This document shows, piece by piece, positions 48,301-61,330 of a stretch of 64,000 nt of DNA. This stretch comes from Nymphaea colorata (taxonomy: Eukaryota > Streptophyta > Magnoliopsida > Nymphaeales > Nymphaeaceae), in contig NC_045141.1 of the NCBI RefSeq assembly GCF_008831285.2, positions 9,782,106-9,846,105 on the forward strand, read 5' to 3'. A model generated the notes under the pieces. The model was not told where the DNA came from and did not search any database. It saw nothing but the letters and a program-made list of their open reading frames with translations. Each line of letters starts with the position of its first letter. The stretch's first letter is position 1. The translations under genes were made by a program, and so were the position numbers.

Positions 48301-51300
48301 TGTTAACACCCCAATTTTTTCCACCTCAATTGATGGAAACAATGTCAAACTTTTACAAAAGAATTTCACAAAAACAAAAGATTGTGAAAAATTGCAATTT
48401 TAAAGCCAACTTCAAATCTAAACACAATTTAGATACAAATCATGAATTTGACTCGTGACACAAATCCAAAAGCAGGATTATGAGTCTAGATCTTAATTCG
48501 GTACTCACAACCAGATCTAAATTAGGATTTGAAATCCTAATCCAATTACAATCGTCATCCATATCCAATCGCAAAATTCAAATCTAGATTTAAATCCAAA
48601 AATTAGATCTAATTCAGGATCTAAAATGCTATGTGGGACCCACATATGGGCCCCACCTGGCCTGTGCAGTCAGGAGCCCACCCAAGGGGCCACACACCCC
48701 CTCTTTTTTAAAATATCTCCTCTCAATTAAATAAAAGAATCATTTTCAATGTTGAATGACTAAGATCATAATTGGATTCATAGGAAAAGAGAGACATTTA
48801 TACCTCTCTTTCCCCATTAATTAAAAAGAAGATCCTCTAATTAAAAGAGAAGTCGAATTCTAAAGAAGCAATAAGTGTTTCTAACCAACTTACTAATGGC
48901 TAGTAAACTCACCTAACCTACTTAATCCAAGTAAGTTTGACCTTGGTGCACCCAAATGTGGTGTCAACTTCAATTAAGCTAAATCAACAAGAGCTTATCC
49001 CAGTCAAAGGGATAGGACTATCCCACAACCGATTTGAGGGACATGAATAGACTTCGACTAGATCAAATCTACTTTGACTGAACCTAGTTGAAGTACAATT
49101 CAAAATTCAGCTCAATTAAGTGCTTTCTTAGCTCAAATTCATCAAATTACCTCAAGCAAGTCGACATCAGCTTGCAAAATGTGCTTTGACTTTGGTCGAT
49201 TGGTCAAATTTGACCCAATTTGGACAAGTTTGTCCTTCCATGATCAAATCGAAATCACAAAACCCAAATTGAAATTCTATGAAAAGCAAATAGACATATG
49301 AATTTGTCAAATGCACAAATCAAATATCAAATTAAAAGTCAATATTTCAAACTGAAATTTGATTCAATTAAAATCCATTTTCAATCAAATTATGGACAAA
49401 AAATGCCCTTTTCAAACCAACTTTGATAGAATTTTCAAAATTTGTTCAAATTTAAATTGAATTATCAAAAATAAATTCACAATTCAAACATTACAAGCTT
49501 AGTAGGTTTGAACCTAACAATCTCAATTCCAAACAAAAAAAAGAAGTAAAAACCCTAGTCAAGGGCATTTTCATCTAGATTTTTGGTCAAATTTGGGCCC
49601 AGCTAGGTTTGGACCACCATTGACCACACCTAACCAAGCCACCCAGCTTGTGTATATGCGGTAGGTGTGATTAATTAGAGTCATTAAAAGCATATTTAAT
49701 ACCTTATCCAAGTCATCAATCTATGTCGCATGGATTAGGCCAATGAGAAATCAATTTTCTCTCAACCATTGGCCGAATATGAGGATGGCTGAGGTGGCAG
49801 CCACCTCAATCCATTTTTTAAAATATAAATCTTTAAATTCTAGCATGGAACCCAGCTGGACCTATCCTAACTCGCCAACTCAGAGAGGGTAAAATTCCCC
49901 AAGCCTTGAGTGAACTCCCAAGAGGAATTAATGAGGTAGGTGTGGTCGCCTCCTCCCCTAGTTCATCCTATATAAACCCACCTTGGCAGCCAAGGGGGGT
50001 GGGGGCGAATTTTTGGGGGCCTCATTCAACACATTGCAGCAAAGGAGCAAGGAAGAAGAAGCCAAGGAGAAGAAGAAATCTTCCAAATCTTCTGGCCCTC
50101 TCTCTAGCTCCCTTCTTCATTTCCTAACTCTTGCTCTCAAACTTGCTAAGCTAGGGTACTTAAGTGGACCCTTGTTTAGGATTTTCGTGATAAGAAACTC
50201 TAGTAACCATTGCATTTTCCAGCAAGAAGGTCATCTTCTTCTAGCTTTGCTAAGCTCGAATCCAAGCCTTGGTTCTTGCTTAAGATTGCTCGATTTAGAA
50301 AACAAGTGGGACGATATTCAAGGGCCAACCGACCACAAGGTAGGTGATTCTAGCCCATCCCTCATCTATTTTGGCCTCTTGCTATTCATTTTTAATTGCA
50401 ATATTCATGGGAGGGATTTTATTTTCATCTTTATTCATGTTTGGGAATGATGTTCAGCTAGTGAGAACTACGATCAAATGTACATGTTAATACATTATGC
50501 ATACTTGAATTGGTTTTGCTAAAAGATGAACCCATGAATTAACTTTTGAAAGGGGCCCCAAGGTCATGTCCCTTTCAAAAACAACTAGCCTAAAACCCTT
50601 TTAAACTCCCTACCATGAGTGAATTCCACGGTGAGAGTGATTTTTGCAACATACATAACTTAAATGCCTATTAAGGATGGATGTATTCTTATGAATGTGA
50701 TCCATCCTTACATGACAAAACTATGGACCAACTTGCTTCAGCATTCTCTTGTTTCTCTTTCATTTAAAATCATTTTGATTCATGTCTTCTCGATTTAATG
50801 GATTAAGGGTGGTAGTGGAGATTAGAAACTAGTTTTCAATCTTTCGATGTAAAAGAACCCAGCTATGAATCATCATGATTCATAAGCCATGTGGTCCCGT
50901 ATTAAAAACCTCATTTTAAGGAGTAAGATACGTGCATTATTATTTTATATATGCATGTGTAACCTCTTGTTAAAAAATCACTTTTCGCTTTTAATCGTTA
51001 TTTTGATCTTTGTAGTACAAAACTACAAGATCGTTTTAGTCCATCTCACAATTTTGTCTACTCTAGCAATTCATATGTGAAATGTATGCACGTTGCTGAA
51101 ATTAGACCATGTTTCACAAGAATTAGTTAAAAAAAATAACTTCAAATTTTACACACTTGAAATACTAATTTTCAGCCACAAAACGATTATTCTTCATAGA
51201 ACAAAAGTTCTAATTCAATTCAATTGGTACCCTAAAGCAATTTAGGGGTTGTTGATTTCATTTGTCAATTTTTATATTAAAACATATGGTCAACTAAGAT

Positions 51301-52818
51301 CTGAAAATAATGCAAAACCATACTCAAGAATACAATTTTAATATCCTCCAAAAGAGAGGATCAAAAAATGTTGAAATCATGTAAGAGATGGACGAATCTT
51401 TTGAGCATGAAAATCTGAAATCTAATTTGGTCTTAGAAAAGACAAGGTTTCTAAAACTTCATGTCTAAGCCCAACAAGAATGAGAGCATGTTCTCAAAAA
51501 GAACATGCCTTTTGCTGATTAGGATGCTTAACTCGTAGGAAGTCAAGTAAAATTTCATCGTTCTCTAGAAACCAAACATTCTTAGAAACAATATTTTTAA
51601 TTCTAAACCATTTAAATCAGTATAAAATCTCATTTTATGACAATTTTGAGGCAAAGTGGGTAATATCCACACCTTCCCTATATTTTGAAGATGGATTTTA
51701 ACTTCATTTACATGATTTTCAAATATTTTGAGATTTTTATTCAAGTCTCAAGATTGTGAACTGCATCTCTAACTTTTGTGCTTAAATATGATAAGCACAT
51801 TTGGAGAAAGTCTTACATTCTAATTAAAAATCAATCTCTATGTGGGAAGATCATATGACATGATATGAGTGAATTTTGAGAGATTATGAGAGAGAGAAGA
51901 ATGAATGTTTCATATAGCTTCTCTTCTTATTTCATGCATTCATACTCACCCAAAATCAATGGCACCATGTGCACATTCTCCAGAAATTAAGTGATTCAAT
52001 TTTGAGTTGCAAAAGGTGACCAAGTCATATTATAACAAGAATTTGATGAACTCACTTAGTTTCCAAGGAAAACATAAGCATCACATACCCAATGTTGTTA
52101 AAACATGTTTTGAAAACAATATTTTTTCAAACATTTTGGAACCCATGTTTACTTACCAAATTTTCTCATTCATATCTCTTAAACCTAATCACATGATTTG
52201 GCAAAAGAGATTTCAAAATCAATTCAGTTTGCTAAGATAACTTGCCCATTGTCCCAAAAGTTGATCATAAGATCAACCAAAAATCTTAAAATTATCTTGA
52301 GTTTACAACAAAGAACTCGATTTCAATCTTCAAAATTTCTAATTTTTCCTACAAGTTATGATCTAAAAACGTCAAATTGACTTTCAAAATCATGACGATT
52401 ATTAATCCCATTCAATCCAAATGACATGCAATTTTGACCAAAATAATGGTCTTCAATACAAATCGATTAGAAAACTCTCTAATGGATTTCCAAAATAACT
52501 TGTAAAACAAGTCATTTTCCTAGGCAACTTGTTTTAATTTCACTCCAAAACAAGTTCAAATCATTTGTTTGAAATGAACTTTTGACTCTCAAAACCAAAG
52601 CCTCCACGCCCAAGCATATAGGATTTGCATCGATAACTTGTACATAATCCAAAGAATCTTGAGTCCTTGGTCTAATTACCATTGCTAAAGGCAGCAGGAA
52701 CGGTTGGACCTCGTAATGACGGATGGATCTCTTTATTTTGAAAATTTTCCTCAAAAACCAACTCAAAAATTTTGCTGATTCGCATCGACACCCTCGAGGA
52801 TGGGGAGGGGTGTGAACA
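48301..52818 (+). repeat. 4518-bp solo LTR of a Ty3/gypsy element
   Basis: It starts tgttaacacccc and ends ggggtgtgaaca, inverse of each other at 11 of 12 bases, and is flanked by exact 5-bp duplications. No gag, protease, integrase or reverse transcriptase motif was found inside, and no second internal LTR. A tatataaa box at 49969-49976 followed by a purine-rich leader fits an LTR promoter. The size and ends recall Del/Tekay-type plant gypsy LTRs (inference). A 155-codon open frame at 49983-50450 downstream of the TATA box is part of the LTR and has no known domain. The likely origin is recombination between the two LTRs of a full element. Confidence 0.85.
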
Positions 52819-52823
52819 GCCAC
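52819..52823 (+). repeat. right target-site duplication GCCAC
   Basis: Exact partner of 48296-48300. Confidence 0.93.
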
Positions 52824-54260
52824 GTATCTTGATACATTTTATTCACTACTGGATGAATTGTATACTTACAACCATGTAGTTCATTCAAGAGTTTTTTTTC
52901 TTACATCTGTATCACTTGGTATGATAATTGGCCTTGAAAACAAACACCTTCGTTACTATCCAAAGAAAAATCTAACTCATTCTTCTGACATTGAGTAGTA
53001 ATTTTATTGTAATTAGGATCATCCTTCTGTTTCTATCTAATCATTTCAATTAAGTCACTTGGATGCACATAGGTAGGTTGGAAGGTGTGAGGAAGTCAAT
53101 TCTTCAACTAGTTTCCATCTTTGAAGTATTAGACTTCTTGTAGTCACTGTACCCTTGTCACTAAGGGCATCTACTACAACATTTGCCCTACTGGGGTGGT
53201 ATGATATCTTAAAATCATAGACCATTAAATACTCCACCCAATGACATTGTCAAAGGTTTAAGTCTTTCTGTGAAAACTGATAAGTGAGTGAATTATGATA
53301 TATAAATACTTCAAACTGTATACCGTACAGGTAGTATTACAACATCTTCAAGACATGAACTACTACACCAAGTTCCAAGTCATGGGTCGGGTAACTACGC
53401 TCATGTGGACGAAGTTGTCATGACACATAAGCAATGACTCACTCATTTTGCATCAAGACTGCACCATAGCCATACTTAGATGCATCAATGTAAGCAAACC
53501 CTTCTTTTCCGAGTGGGATAACCAAAACTGATGTTGTAGTTAGCTTCTATTTTCAAGTTTGAAAACTTTGTTCACAGTGTTCTCCTCATTCATATTTTCT
53601 TCCCTTCTATGAAAGTGCAGTCATGGGTAGTGCTACAGTAGCCAGCCAATCCAAGGAAGGCTCCCCTTCAGTAACATTAATAGGAATCCTCCATTTTTGA
53701 GCTGACTTGATTTTGGTTGGATTGACACAAATACCATACCTATGCCATAAATGTTGTGCCCCAAGAAATTTATCTTGGATAACCAAAAGTAACATTTTGA
53801 AAGTGTTGCACATAACTTGTATTGTCAAAGAATACTCAACACTTTTCTGAAGTGTTCTTTGTGTGCTTCTTGAGTGGATGAATAAATTAACACATCATCA
53901 ACAAACACAATAACAAACTGATAAAAAAATTCCTTAAACACTCTATTCATTCAATCCATGAATACTACTAGTGCATTAGTCAAATCAAAAGATAGAACAT
54001 GAAAGTCATAATGTCCATACCGTGTCCTGACAACAGTCGTAGGGATATCCTCTTCCTTAATTCTTAATTGGTAATACCCTGAACTAAGGTCAATCTTGGG
54101 GAACACATAGGCACTCTTCAATTGATCCAACAAATCTTCGATTCTAGGAAGGGGATACTTGTTCGTAATGGTTACTTGATTTAGCATTCGTTAATGCATA
54201 ACCAAAATGACCCAGAAATTGTCCATAGTCTTCATGACATCAACTTGGTCTCCTGGCTGA
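52824..54260 (-). pseudogene. Ty3/gypsy reverse transcriptase, RNase H and N-terminal integrase
   Basis: On the minus strand, from 54260: [20 protein letters not shown] at about 54185-54125, then [20 protein letters not shown] and [12 protein letters not shown]. The catalytic loop [13 protein letters not shown] is near 53910, followed by [13 protein letters not shown]. The RNase H end reads YDFKISYHPSRANVV then DALSDKG at 53220-53150. The integrase zinc region follows (LLNELHGCKYTIHPVV, KMYQDTW) up to the insertion at 52823. The catalytic DD of the reverse transcriptase is intact, but stops and shifts kill the frame. Gag and protease are missing; the element appears truncated just above 54260. 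Confidence 0.9.
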
Positions 54261-54534
54261 TGGCCCTTGTCTTTTTCCTAACCACTATTAGTTCCTACAA
54301 CATCTTGCCGAGACCTCGGCCTAGTCTACTGAGACATTCTTCCGTGAATAAAGGCTTTACTCTCTATAAGGTATAATTTTTTTTTTAAACTTCTTATTAG
54401 GTAACTTTTCAACTTGTTTTGTGTAAAATAAATCATAATGAAATTCTCAGTATCTTAACAATAACATTTACTTGGTATCACATGCTAGATCATGTTGTAA
54501 TTAGAAGCTGATCTAAGAAAAGAATGGGGTTGCC
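54261..54534. other. truncation zone upstream of the gypsy pol
   Basis: About 0.27 kb with no gag-like coding. A plus-strand tggtatcacatgc at 54473 resembles a primer-binding site, but in the wrong orientation for the minus-strand gypsy. Confidence 0.35.
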
Positions 54535-55085
54535 CTAATGCCATTAAATATAATGCTCCAATGTCATACACAACTAAACACGAAATGCAAATAGATACAG
54601 CGTATTTTTTTAGCATAGTAGCAGCGGAACAGTCACACACATACTTAGTTGGCGTAGGCCTAACATATCTATTGCGTACAAATAATTTGCCTATGTAACT
54701 AGAGCATGACACGATTTGTCCTAACAGTTAAGGTTTCTAATGAATAACTCCTATTACTAAAGAAAACAGTACTTTATATATATGTTGGAGATCCACGACT
54801 CTCAAACTTAGTCTCAAACAGCAAAAAAGTTGTACAAGTATGTAAAAAAGAAAGTGTATAGGAAAAATGTATATGACATTGCTGCATTTCTTCTCAATAA
54901 TCCCTCATCATTCCAGCCACGTAGTCAACGAGTATCATCTATTATATAGTGAGAAGCTAATAGAGGCATATAATCATAGCATCAACACAGCCGCCGAGTA
55001 CAATGAAAATCATAACAAGATCTTCAATATAGCATTTGAGTATAAAGTTTATGTATTGTATTGATTATTAAAATAATGAGTGAAA
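54535..55085 (-). repeat. 0.55-kb dispersed repeat, copy 2 (candidate 5' LTR)
   Basis: Same orientation and block order as 44205-44750; identity looks near 75-80%. Both copies carry a 65-codon plus-strand open frame starting MYMTLLHFF at the same position, a by-product of conservation and not evidence for a gene. Confidence 0.6.
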
Positions 55086-56042
55086 ATCATCAGGATCGAA
55101 ATATGGTATTGAAATTTGGATCATGATTTGATATCCAAGATCTGAAATGAGTATAATGGACCTAGATCTATAAAGATAGATCAGATGTGTGACTTGGATA
55201 TGAAATCCGAACATGAAAATAAGACTTGGATATATGATCTGGATTAGAAATATGAAATAGAGATCTGAAAATAACATGGACTTGGACCTAGGCCTAGCTT
55301 GAGCTGCGCTGGGTGGGTTTAAGCTGCATGACATGGACTGCACACGAGTTAGCTTCAGTTTTGAAAAACTGGGTTTATACCTTGGCTGAGCATAGGCTCA
55401 ACCTAGGTGTCGCCTTTAGAAAATTTAGTTTCAATGTGAAATTGGAAAATTTAGTTTCAAGCTAACTTAGTTGAATGTAAGTCCTAAGTTAGGTTTTATG
55501 AAAAATACATGCATAATGGCAGCTGAGCAAAATACCCTTGTGTGATTTTGGGCTGAAATAGGTTCAAATAAGGGGATCAGCTTGATATGAGGTTCTAGGA
55601 ATCAACAGAAATCATAAATCAAAGTATATGTGACATATACCGTATGTTTACGCAGAATAATATGACTCAAAAAAGAAATAACCATTTTGCCCTTGTGTGT
55701 ATTTCAAGAGTTCTAGATGAAGTTTCTCAATTTAATTGAACCAACCTGTGGCTATGCTCCTAAATAAGCTCTGGTTAAAATCTTGTTGAAAGATTCCTCT
55801 CAAATTGATCTAAAAATAAAAAACAATTTTCTACAAAGTTGTATATGACATGTTTATAAACAAAAACAAAGAAGGCCATGCAAATCTGATTTTTATAGGT
55901 GGAGCTAGGGTGTTTGAAAAACCTACTTATCTATGAAGACATATTGAAAGATAAGAAAAATTCGTTTAACTGTGCAAAAAGTGAGCTCGATAGTAGTTTA
56001 TAGAGTTGAGCAAGCACTAGGAATGAGCTCCACAATCTTCGA
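55086..56042. other. intergenic, no gene seen
   Basis: AT-rich. The first part has many ggatatgaaatc/gatctggat-type words. Possibly the distal 3' part of the Tat-like element described below. Confidence 0.4.
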
Positions 56043-56515
56043 AACTGAATTGAACTCAAACCAGAAAGAATGAATTCAAACCGTATTAGGAAAATACTGA
56101 TTTGTACATGATAAATATAATCTCAGCTCAATTTTAGCTGATTCTTTCAGGTTCATCTCAATTATTTCAAGCCCCTGAAAACAAAGAAAAGAAACACTTG
56201 GAGCTGAATTGAATTCAAACCATAATGAATGAACTTAAACCAAATTAAAGGTAGCATGATTTATACATAATAAACATGGTCCTACCTCAGTTTTAGCTCA
56301 CTCTATTGGGTGGAGCTCAAATTCCACTAAAAACCCTAGAAATAGGAAAGGAAAAGAGTTTAGAATTGAATTGACATCAAACCAAGATGAATACAATCAA
56401 ACAAAACTAAAAGAAACTTGATTTCTACATAATAAACATGGCCCTAGTTTGCTCACTCTTCTAGGTTGAGCTCAAATTCAGCTTAAACCAACTAAAAATA
56501 TGAAAGAGAAAGGTC
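56043..56515. repeat. three tandem units of about 158 bp
   Basis: Units beginning with ctgaattgaa(c/t)tcaaacc-type sequence at 56045, 56204 and about 56362 share aatgaa, cataataaacatgg, ttttagctcactc and gagctcaaattc blocks in order. Confidence 0.85.
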
Positions 56516-56811
56516 CAACGACAATCTACAAGTTAGTATAGGATTGAAACATTGGTTGTGTGACTCAAAGTAAGTGATATCAAGCTTTTTTCCCATTAAG
56601 GTAAACTTGTTTTGACTTGATTCATTTAAAAAATCATAGTTTTGAGTTTCGATGAGCTGATTTGAGCTACAAAGGAACTAGCTTTTGACTGTGATAACCC
56701 TAGTTAGTTGACTATGGCAATTTCTAGGGTCCTATAAAGCTGAGAAATGGCCTAATTGCTCAAATGTTAGGCAATTCTTGGACACGGGTGTCAGGCCAAA
56801 TGGTAATTTTA

Positions 56812-56880
56812 GTGTTTAATGCTGGTGTAAAAACTGCTTGATATGGTCTTGGTGTTTAATGCTGGTGTAAAAACTGCTTT
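56812..56880. repeat. 2 x 40-bp direct duplication
   Basis: gtgtttaatgctggtgtaaa and the following aactgctt occur at 56812 and again at 56852, without mismatch over 28 bp. Confidence 0.93.
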
Positions 56881-57124
56881 TTTGGCTCAGAAATGGCCCT
56901 TTGTTATTAAAACTTCGTTTTTGAAGATCTCATGGTGAAAGATAAAATGGTCATTTAAACTTGTAAAAATTTTGAGTGTTCACAAATGCCCATCTTCGCT
57001 ACTAAGCTAGGAACCAAGTTTAGTAGTAAAGACAAAACACCCACCATAAAAATGGTGCAATTCAGACTTTCAAACAAGAGAAAACCATTTGGGAATATAC
57101 AAAAGAATTCCTTAGTGTGGATTT

Positions 57125-57420
57125 TGGTGTAATGCTTCTGAAAATACTTGAAAATTCTTGTAAAATCTACGCATTTGAGTACTTGTTGCTGAAGCACAAA
57201 AATCTTACTTAAAATGTGAGTGCTTGGGAAAATTCTTGTAGGAATGCATGTGCTTATATGCATGTTAAGAAGAAGCACAAAAATCTCACATAAATTGAGT
57301 GCTTGTGACATACTTGTTAAATTCATGCAATAGAATGCATGTGCTTATATGCTTATTTTTGCCGAAGCATGAAAATCTCACATAAATGTAAGTGCTTGTA
57401 AAATACTTTTGGATTTGTAA
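57125..57420. repeat. about three degenerate units of 75-95 bp
   Basis: gaagcacaaaaatctcacataaa (variants) recurs near 57192, 57270 and 57363, alternating with gagtgcttgtgaaatactt-type and gcatgtgcttatatgc blocks. Confidence 0.85.
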
Positions 57421-58439
57421 AAATGATTGTAAAATTTGATAAAATTCTTTTGCTTGTATCTCTTGTATCTTGTGAGGATTTGTATGATTTTGTTCTTGGA
57501 AGATAAAAAAAACTTTTCACCCAATGTTTTAAAATTCATCTAAGACAATTGTTCTTTCATTTCCAAATGATAAGCCAAGAAAAGTTGCTCTCTATGTCAT
57601 AGAACATCTTAGTGTAGGACTTGTCGCTATCTCAACTTCCTTCGTGAATCAATATAGTTTTATGTTTTTATTTATCAAAGAATTCTTGACTTGAGCAACC
57701 TTGGTTTTCTAGGCAAGTATGATGCGTGTTTTGAAATTCTTCTTGAATTTGGCTATTTTTGGCTCCTTTTGCTCTGGATCTTGCTTTTTTGATATTTTAG
57801 GCCGACCTTCACCTGTAGGGAAAATGCCTCACCACCCCACAGGCTACTACAAAGTTCTGTCGTTGTGATGTCATGTAGCTTTGTCATGTGCAATGTGATG
57901 TATGTTCGGCTTTCTACTAAACCTTTGGAATAAGTTTTGTGTTGTTAGCTCCTAGACCAGCTGACTTTAGGGTACTAGGTGTAGAACAACCCTTAAGCTT
58001 ACTTGATCATGCTCAGAAGGTTTTAAAACATAAAAGTAGACAAATGTTATTGATCACAAAACTTTGAATGACAGACGCAAATCAATTTCACACCTATTTG
58101 GTACTTTCAAGTGCAAATCTAGTGGAACAACAGCACTTGGCCTGAGCCCATCTCTCATTCCACACCTTTGTCTTTATTTTGCCTATTTTGCTAGGGTCAA
58201 TTCAATTTCTTGTTCTTTTACTGATTCCTGATAAGCTCTTGCTTGGCAGGGGACAAAGTTAGTAACATTTCCTAAACTTTGATGCCCTCTACTTTCTTAA
58301 GATCTCTTTAGGGTTTATAATGTGGTCGTATCAAAATTTTCATCTTTTGAAGATCATCAAATCATTGGCTGAAATTTTGTTGCTGTTTTAGATAAACTGA
58401 AACTATTAAGTGCTTGTAAGATACAATATGATAACTTGT

Positions 58440-59060
58440 TTGGAATGTTCATTAGACTTGAAGTGATTGTATCGAAATGTGTACCGAAGTTGAGAAATGT
58501 GTGTTGAGGTACGTGCACTTGTGTGTGCCGAAGTGCAAAATATTACTCAATGGCACATTTACTTGGAGGCACCGAAGCATGAAGTCTTATACTGGAATGC
58601 AAAAATTTGAAAACGTATGTAGATTAATATGTTTGCTTTGGTGCCTCGATCACCAAGTTTTTTGTTGTGGCACATTTATGTGGGGTGCCAAAACACAAAA
58701 TCTTACACTAAAGCATGTTTCCTTGTTTATGCCGAAAAATGAAATCTTACACCAAAACATAGGATTTATGTATTGGTACGTTTACTTGGGGGGCTAAAAA
58801 ATGAAATCTTATAACGAGACGATTACTTGGGGGTGTTGTAGCACGAAATCTTATACCAAAACGTAGGAGCTTGAAAACTTGTGTAAACTAGTACGTTTGT
58901 TTGGGTGCACCAATGAAAAACCTTATGCCAAGGCACATTTACTTAGGGGCACTGATATGCAAAATCTTATACCAATGTATGTTCTTGTAAAACCTATATG
59001 CTCCTAAGTGTAAAAATGGTGTGCCGAAGCACGTAAAATGTTCTATGAAGCACCAAATCA
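58440..59060. repeat. degenerate minisatellite with GCACCGAAGCA core
   Basis: Repeated words gtgccgaagc, gcacgaaatcttatacca, aaaacgtagg and ggcacatttacttgggg (variants) recur at least seven times with irregular spacing of roughly 60-110 bp. The unit is too diverged to define exactly by eye. Confidence 0.85.
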
Positions 59061-59480
59061 TTTTAAAACTTGTGAAATTTGAGTGCACTAAAGTGCAAAA
59101 GCACGGAACCTAAAAACTTGTGAAAGCTTGAGTGTGTTAAAGTGTGAAATTGAAACTTGTATGCACTTGTGTATGAATAGAAAGCTTGTGTTATCTGATG
59201 TGTAAATTTGAAAACTTTCATGTACCTGGGTGGAAATTGGAAAATCTTGTGCGTACTGATGTGCAAGATTTGAAAAACTTGCATGTGGCTGGAAAACTTG
59301 TAGGTATTGAAGAGTGAATTTAGAAAATTTGTATGCATTGAACTGTAAAATAAAAAATCCTATGTGCACCATAGTGCGACTTTAGCAAAACTGTATGCAC
59401 CGAGGTGCAAATCTTGAAAAACTTGGGAAATGTAAAATTAGAAAGCATGCATGCATATCAAAAGCTTGTAAGATTTGAAG
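59061..59480. repeat. degenerate 40-50-bp repeats, related to the preceding array
   Basis: About nine loose copies of aacttgtatgcaccgaagtg then caaatttgaaaa. The gcac(c)gaagtgcaa core links it to 58440-59060. Confidence 0.75.
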
Positions 59481-59798
59481 AACTTGTCTCACATTTGAAA
59501 ACTTTGTAGTAAATGTATGAAATTTAAAATTTCTTGAAAAACTTCACAAAAAATTGAAAATTGGCATATACTTAGATGTAAAGACTTGTGGACTAATTAT
59601 TTTCATATTTTTGAAAAACTTTAAAAAAATTCTTATTGAGAAACTTTTGTGGTCATTTCCTTGTAAATTGTGATGTTTTCTTAAAAAATTGCCCCAATAT
59701 AAAGGTTCATGAAGAGAATGCATGCATGAGTTAGAGCTCAAAGACTAGTTTGGCCATCAAAAGAACTATATTGACAAAAAAATTTTGATACAACTGGA
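59481..59798. other. 3' untranslated spacer of the Tat-like element
   Basis: AT-rich sequence between the minus-strand pol stop (59799) and the tandem repeats. No gene. Confidence 0.5.
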
Positions 59799-61330
59799 TT
59801 ATACATAGAATTGCTTCAAATAAAGAGTATTTATAGGATCAGGCAATTCAACCTCCTTAGCGTCATTGAGTTGAGATGAATTACCTAGCAAAACTTCCTT
59901 GCCAACATAAGGCCCATCTCAATTTAGGGCCCACTTTCCACGAGGATGATTATTCTAGGGAATTGTTGATCATAACACTAGCTCTCATTGACTTTGAAAC
60001 TTCATTCAATCTCTGACTAGGCATAATATTATGCAAGCTTTTGCTAGTATGCTTCTATGTGTTCTACTACTCGCAATCTTTTCTCATCGAGAATGTCTAA
60101 CTGTTGTACCTACTGTTTTTTATATTGGTCTGTAGAGAGTTTAATAATAGATGCAAAGTTGTAAGCTACCTCTTGCACATGTGAAGGGAGGACAATGTTT
60201 GTGCCACATACCAGTGCTTCTGGGGTGGAAAATGGTGAGGGTTTTGTTTGTAGTCTTGTAAGCCCATAATGCATTTGTGTGATTTTCTATGCCAATTTCA
60301 GGCCCAATTTCCACTGTCCTTTCCATGATTTGGATCAGGATTTTGTTCATTGCTTCCAATTGGCTGTTTCCTTGTGGATAGTAAGGTATTGAAAAATGAT
60401 GCTTAATCCTGAACTTTGAGCATACACAACCTCTCATTCTCGAAATGTGTTTTATTATAGGACACAATGTCATGCAGCATCCCAAACCAGCACAAGATAT
60501 TGTGTTTTATTATAGGACACAATGTCCCACAGTTCTTATGGTGATGGCTTCCACCTACTTGGTGAAATATTCTCTAGCAGTGAAACAATATTTGTGTCCA
60601 TTTGATATAGGATGTGTAATAGCGCCTACTACATCAAACAGCGACAATGGTGATACAACATAATATAAATATGCTGGAGCATGTCTTGCATCCACATGGA
60701 TCTAGCATTTCAGAGATCTCCTCACGAACTGGTGGCAATCTTATTTCATGGTTGGCTAATAAGTAGCCTACCTGAATTAACAATTTGACTGGGGTTTGAT
60801 ATCTGACATGCCCTCCAAAAATTCCCTTGTGAGCTTCCTGGATCATTTCTTGAGCTTCCTGCTTGTCAGGACATCATGAATATTCTGAGTTGAATCCACG
60901 TTTGTATAATATCCCCGCTAAAATGAAATATTGGTTTGACATAGGCTATATTGATATCCATTATTTCATGGGCATATATGAAAGAAATTCGCCTATTTTC
61001 AAGTAACCCATGACGTTCTAATACCAAGGAACTTCCTCTTAATGTACTTGGTTTACTTGTTATAGAGGGTGGCATGCTAATTGAGTCAATATTCCTGCCT
61101 CGAATGCTTTGCATGGTTGATTCTTTTTAAAAGTGATAATTGATCCAACTTTAACCAAACCATCTGCAAATTGGTTAGCCTCTCTCTTGACATGAATAGC
61201 TGGAATTCCTTGAATTGCTACGCCAATGCTTGAGTGACTTCTGGTGAAGTGACCTTCCATAAGAGAGCATGGAAGATAGAAAAACATCTATTGGTTGCCG
61301 ATAGATGAGAGGATGCGATGAAAATTAAAT
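59799..61330 (-). pseudogene. Tat-like Ty3/gypsy pol fragment: RNase H tail and integrase
   Basis: Minus-strand blocks begin with IPAIHVKREANQFADGLVKV at about 61200-61140 (RNase H end). Next come EAHKGIFGGHVR and LLIQVGYLLA at 60840-60760 (integrase zinc region), then FRIKHHFSIPYYPQGNSQLE and ALWAYKTTNKT at 60400-60250 (end of the catalytic core). The C-terminal part includes QQLDILDEKRLRVVEH, a RGKWALN-DGPYVGKEVLLG block near 59940-59880 and ELPDPINTLYLKQFYV with the stop at 59799-59801. This order and these words fit the Tat/Ogre-type lineage, which lacks a chromodomain. Frames are broken. Reverse transcriptase is not visible; upstream is a tandem duplication and then a LINE. Confidence 0.85.

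Noticed and set aside
49983-50450. 155-codon open frame
   Set aside because: It lies within the solo LTR just downstream of its TATA box, has no recognisable domain, and is better read as LTR leader sequence.
54473-54486. Plus-strand tggtatcacatgc resembling a primer-binding site
   Set aside because: It is in the wrong orientation for the adjacent minus-strand gypsy pol, and no LTR end could be defined before it.
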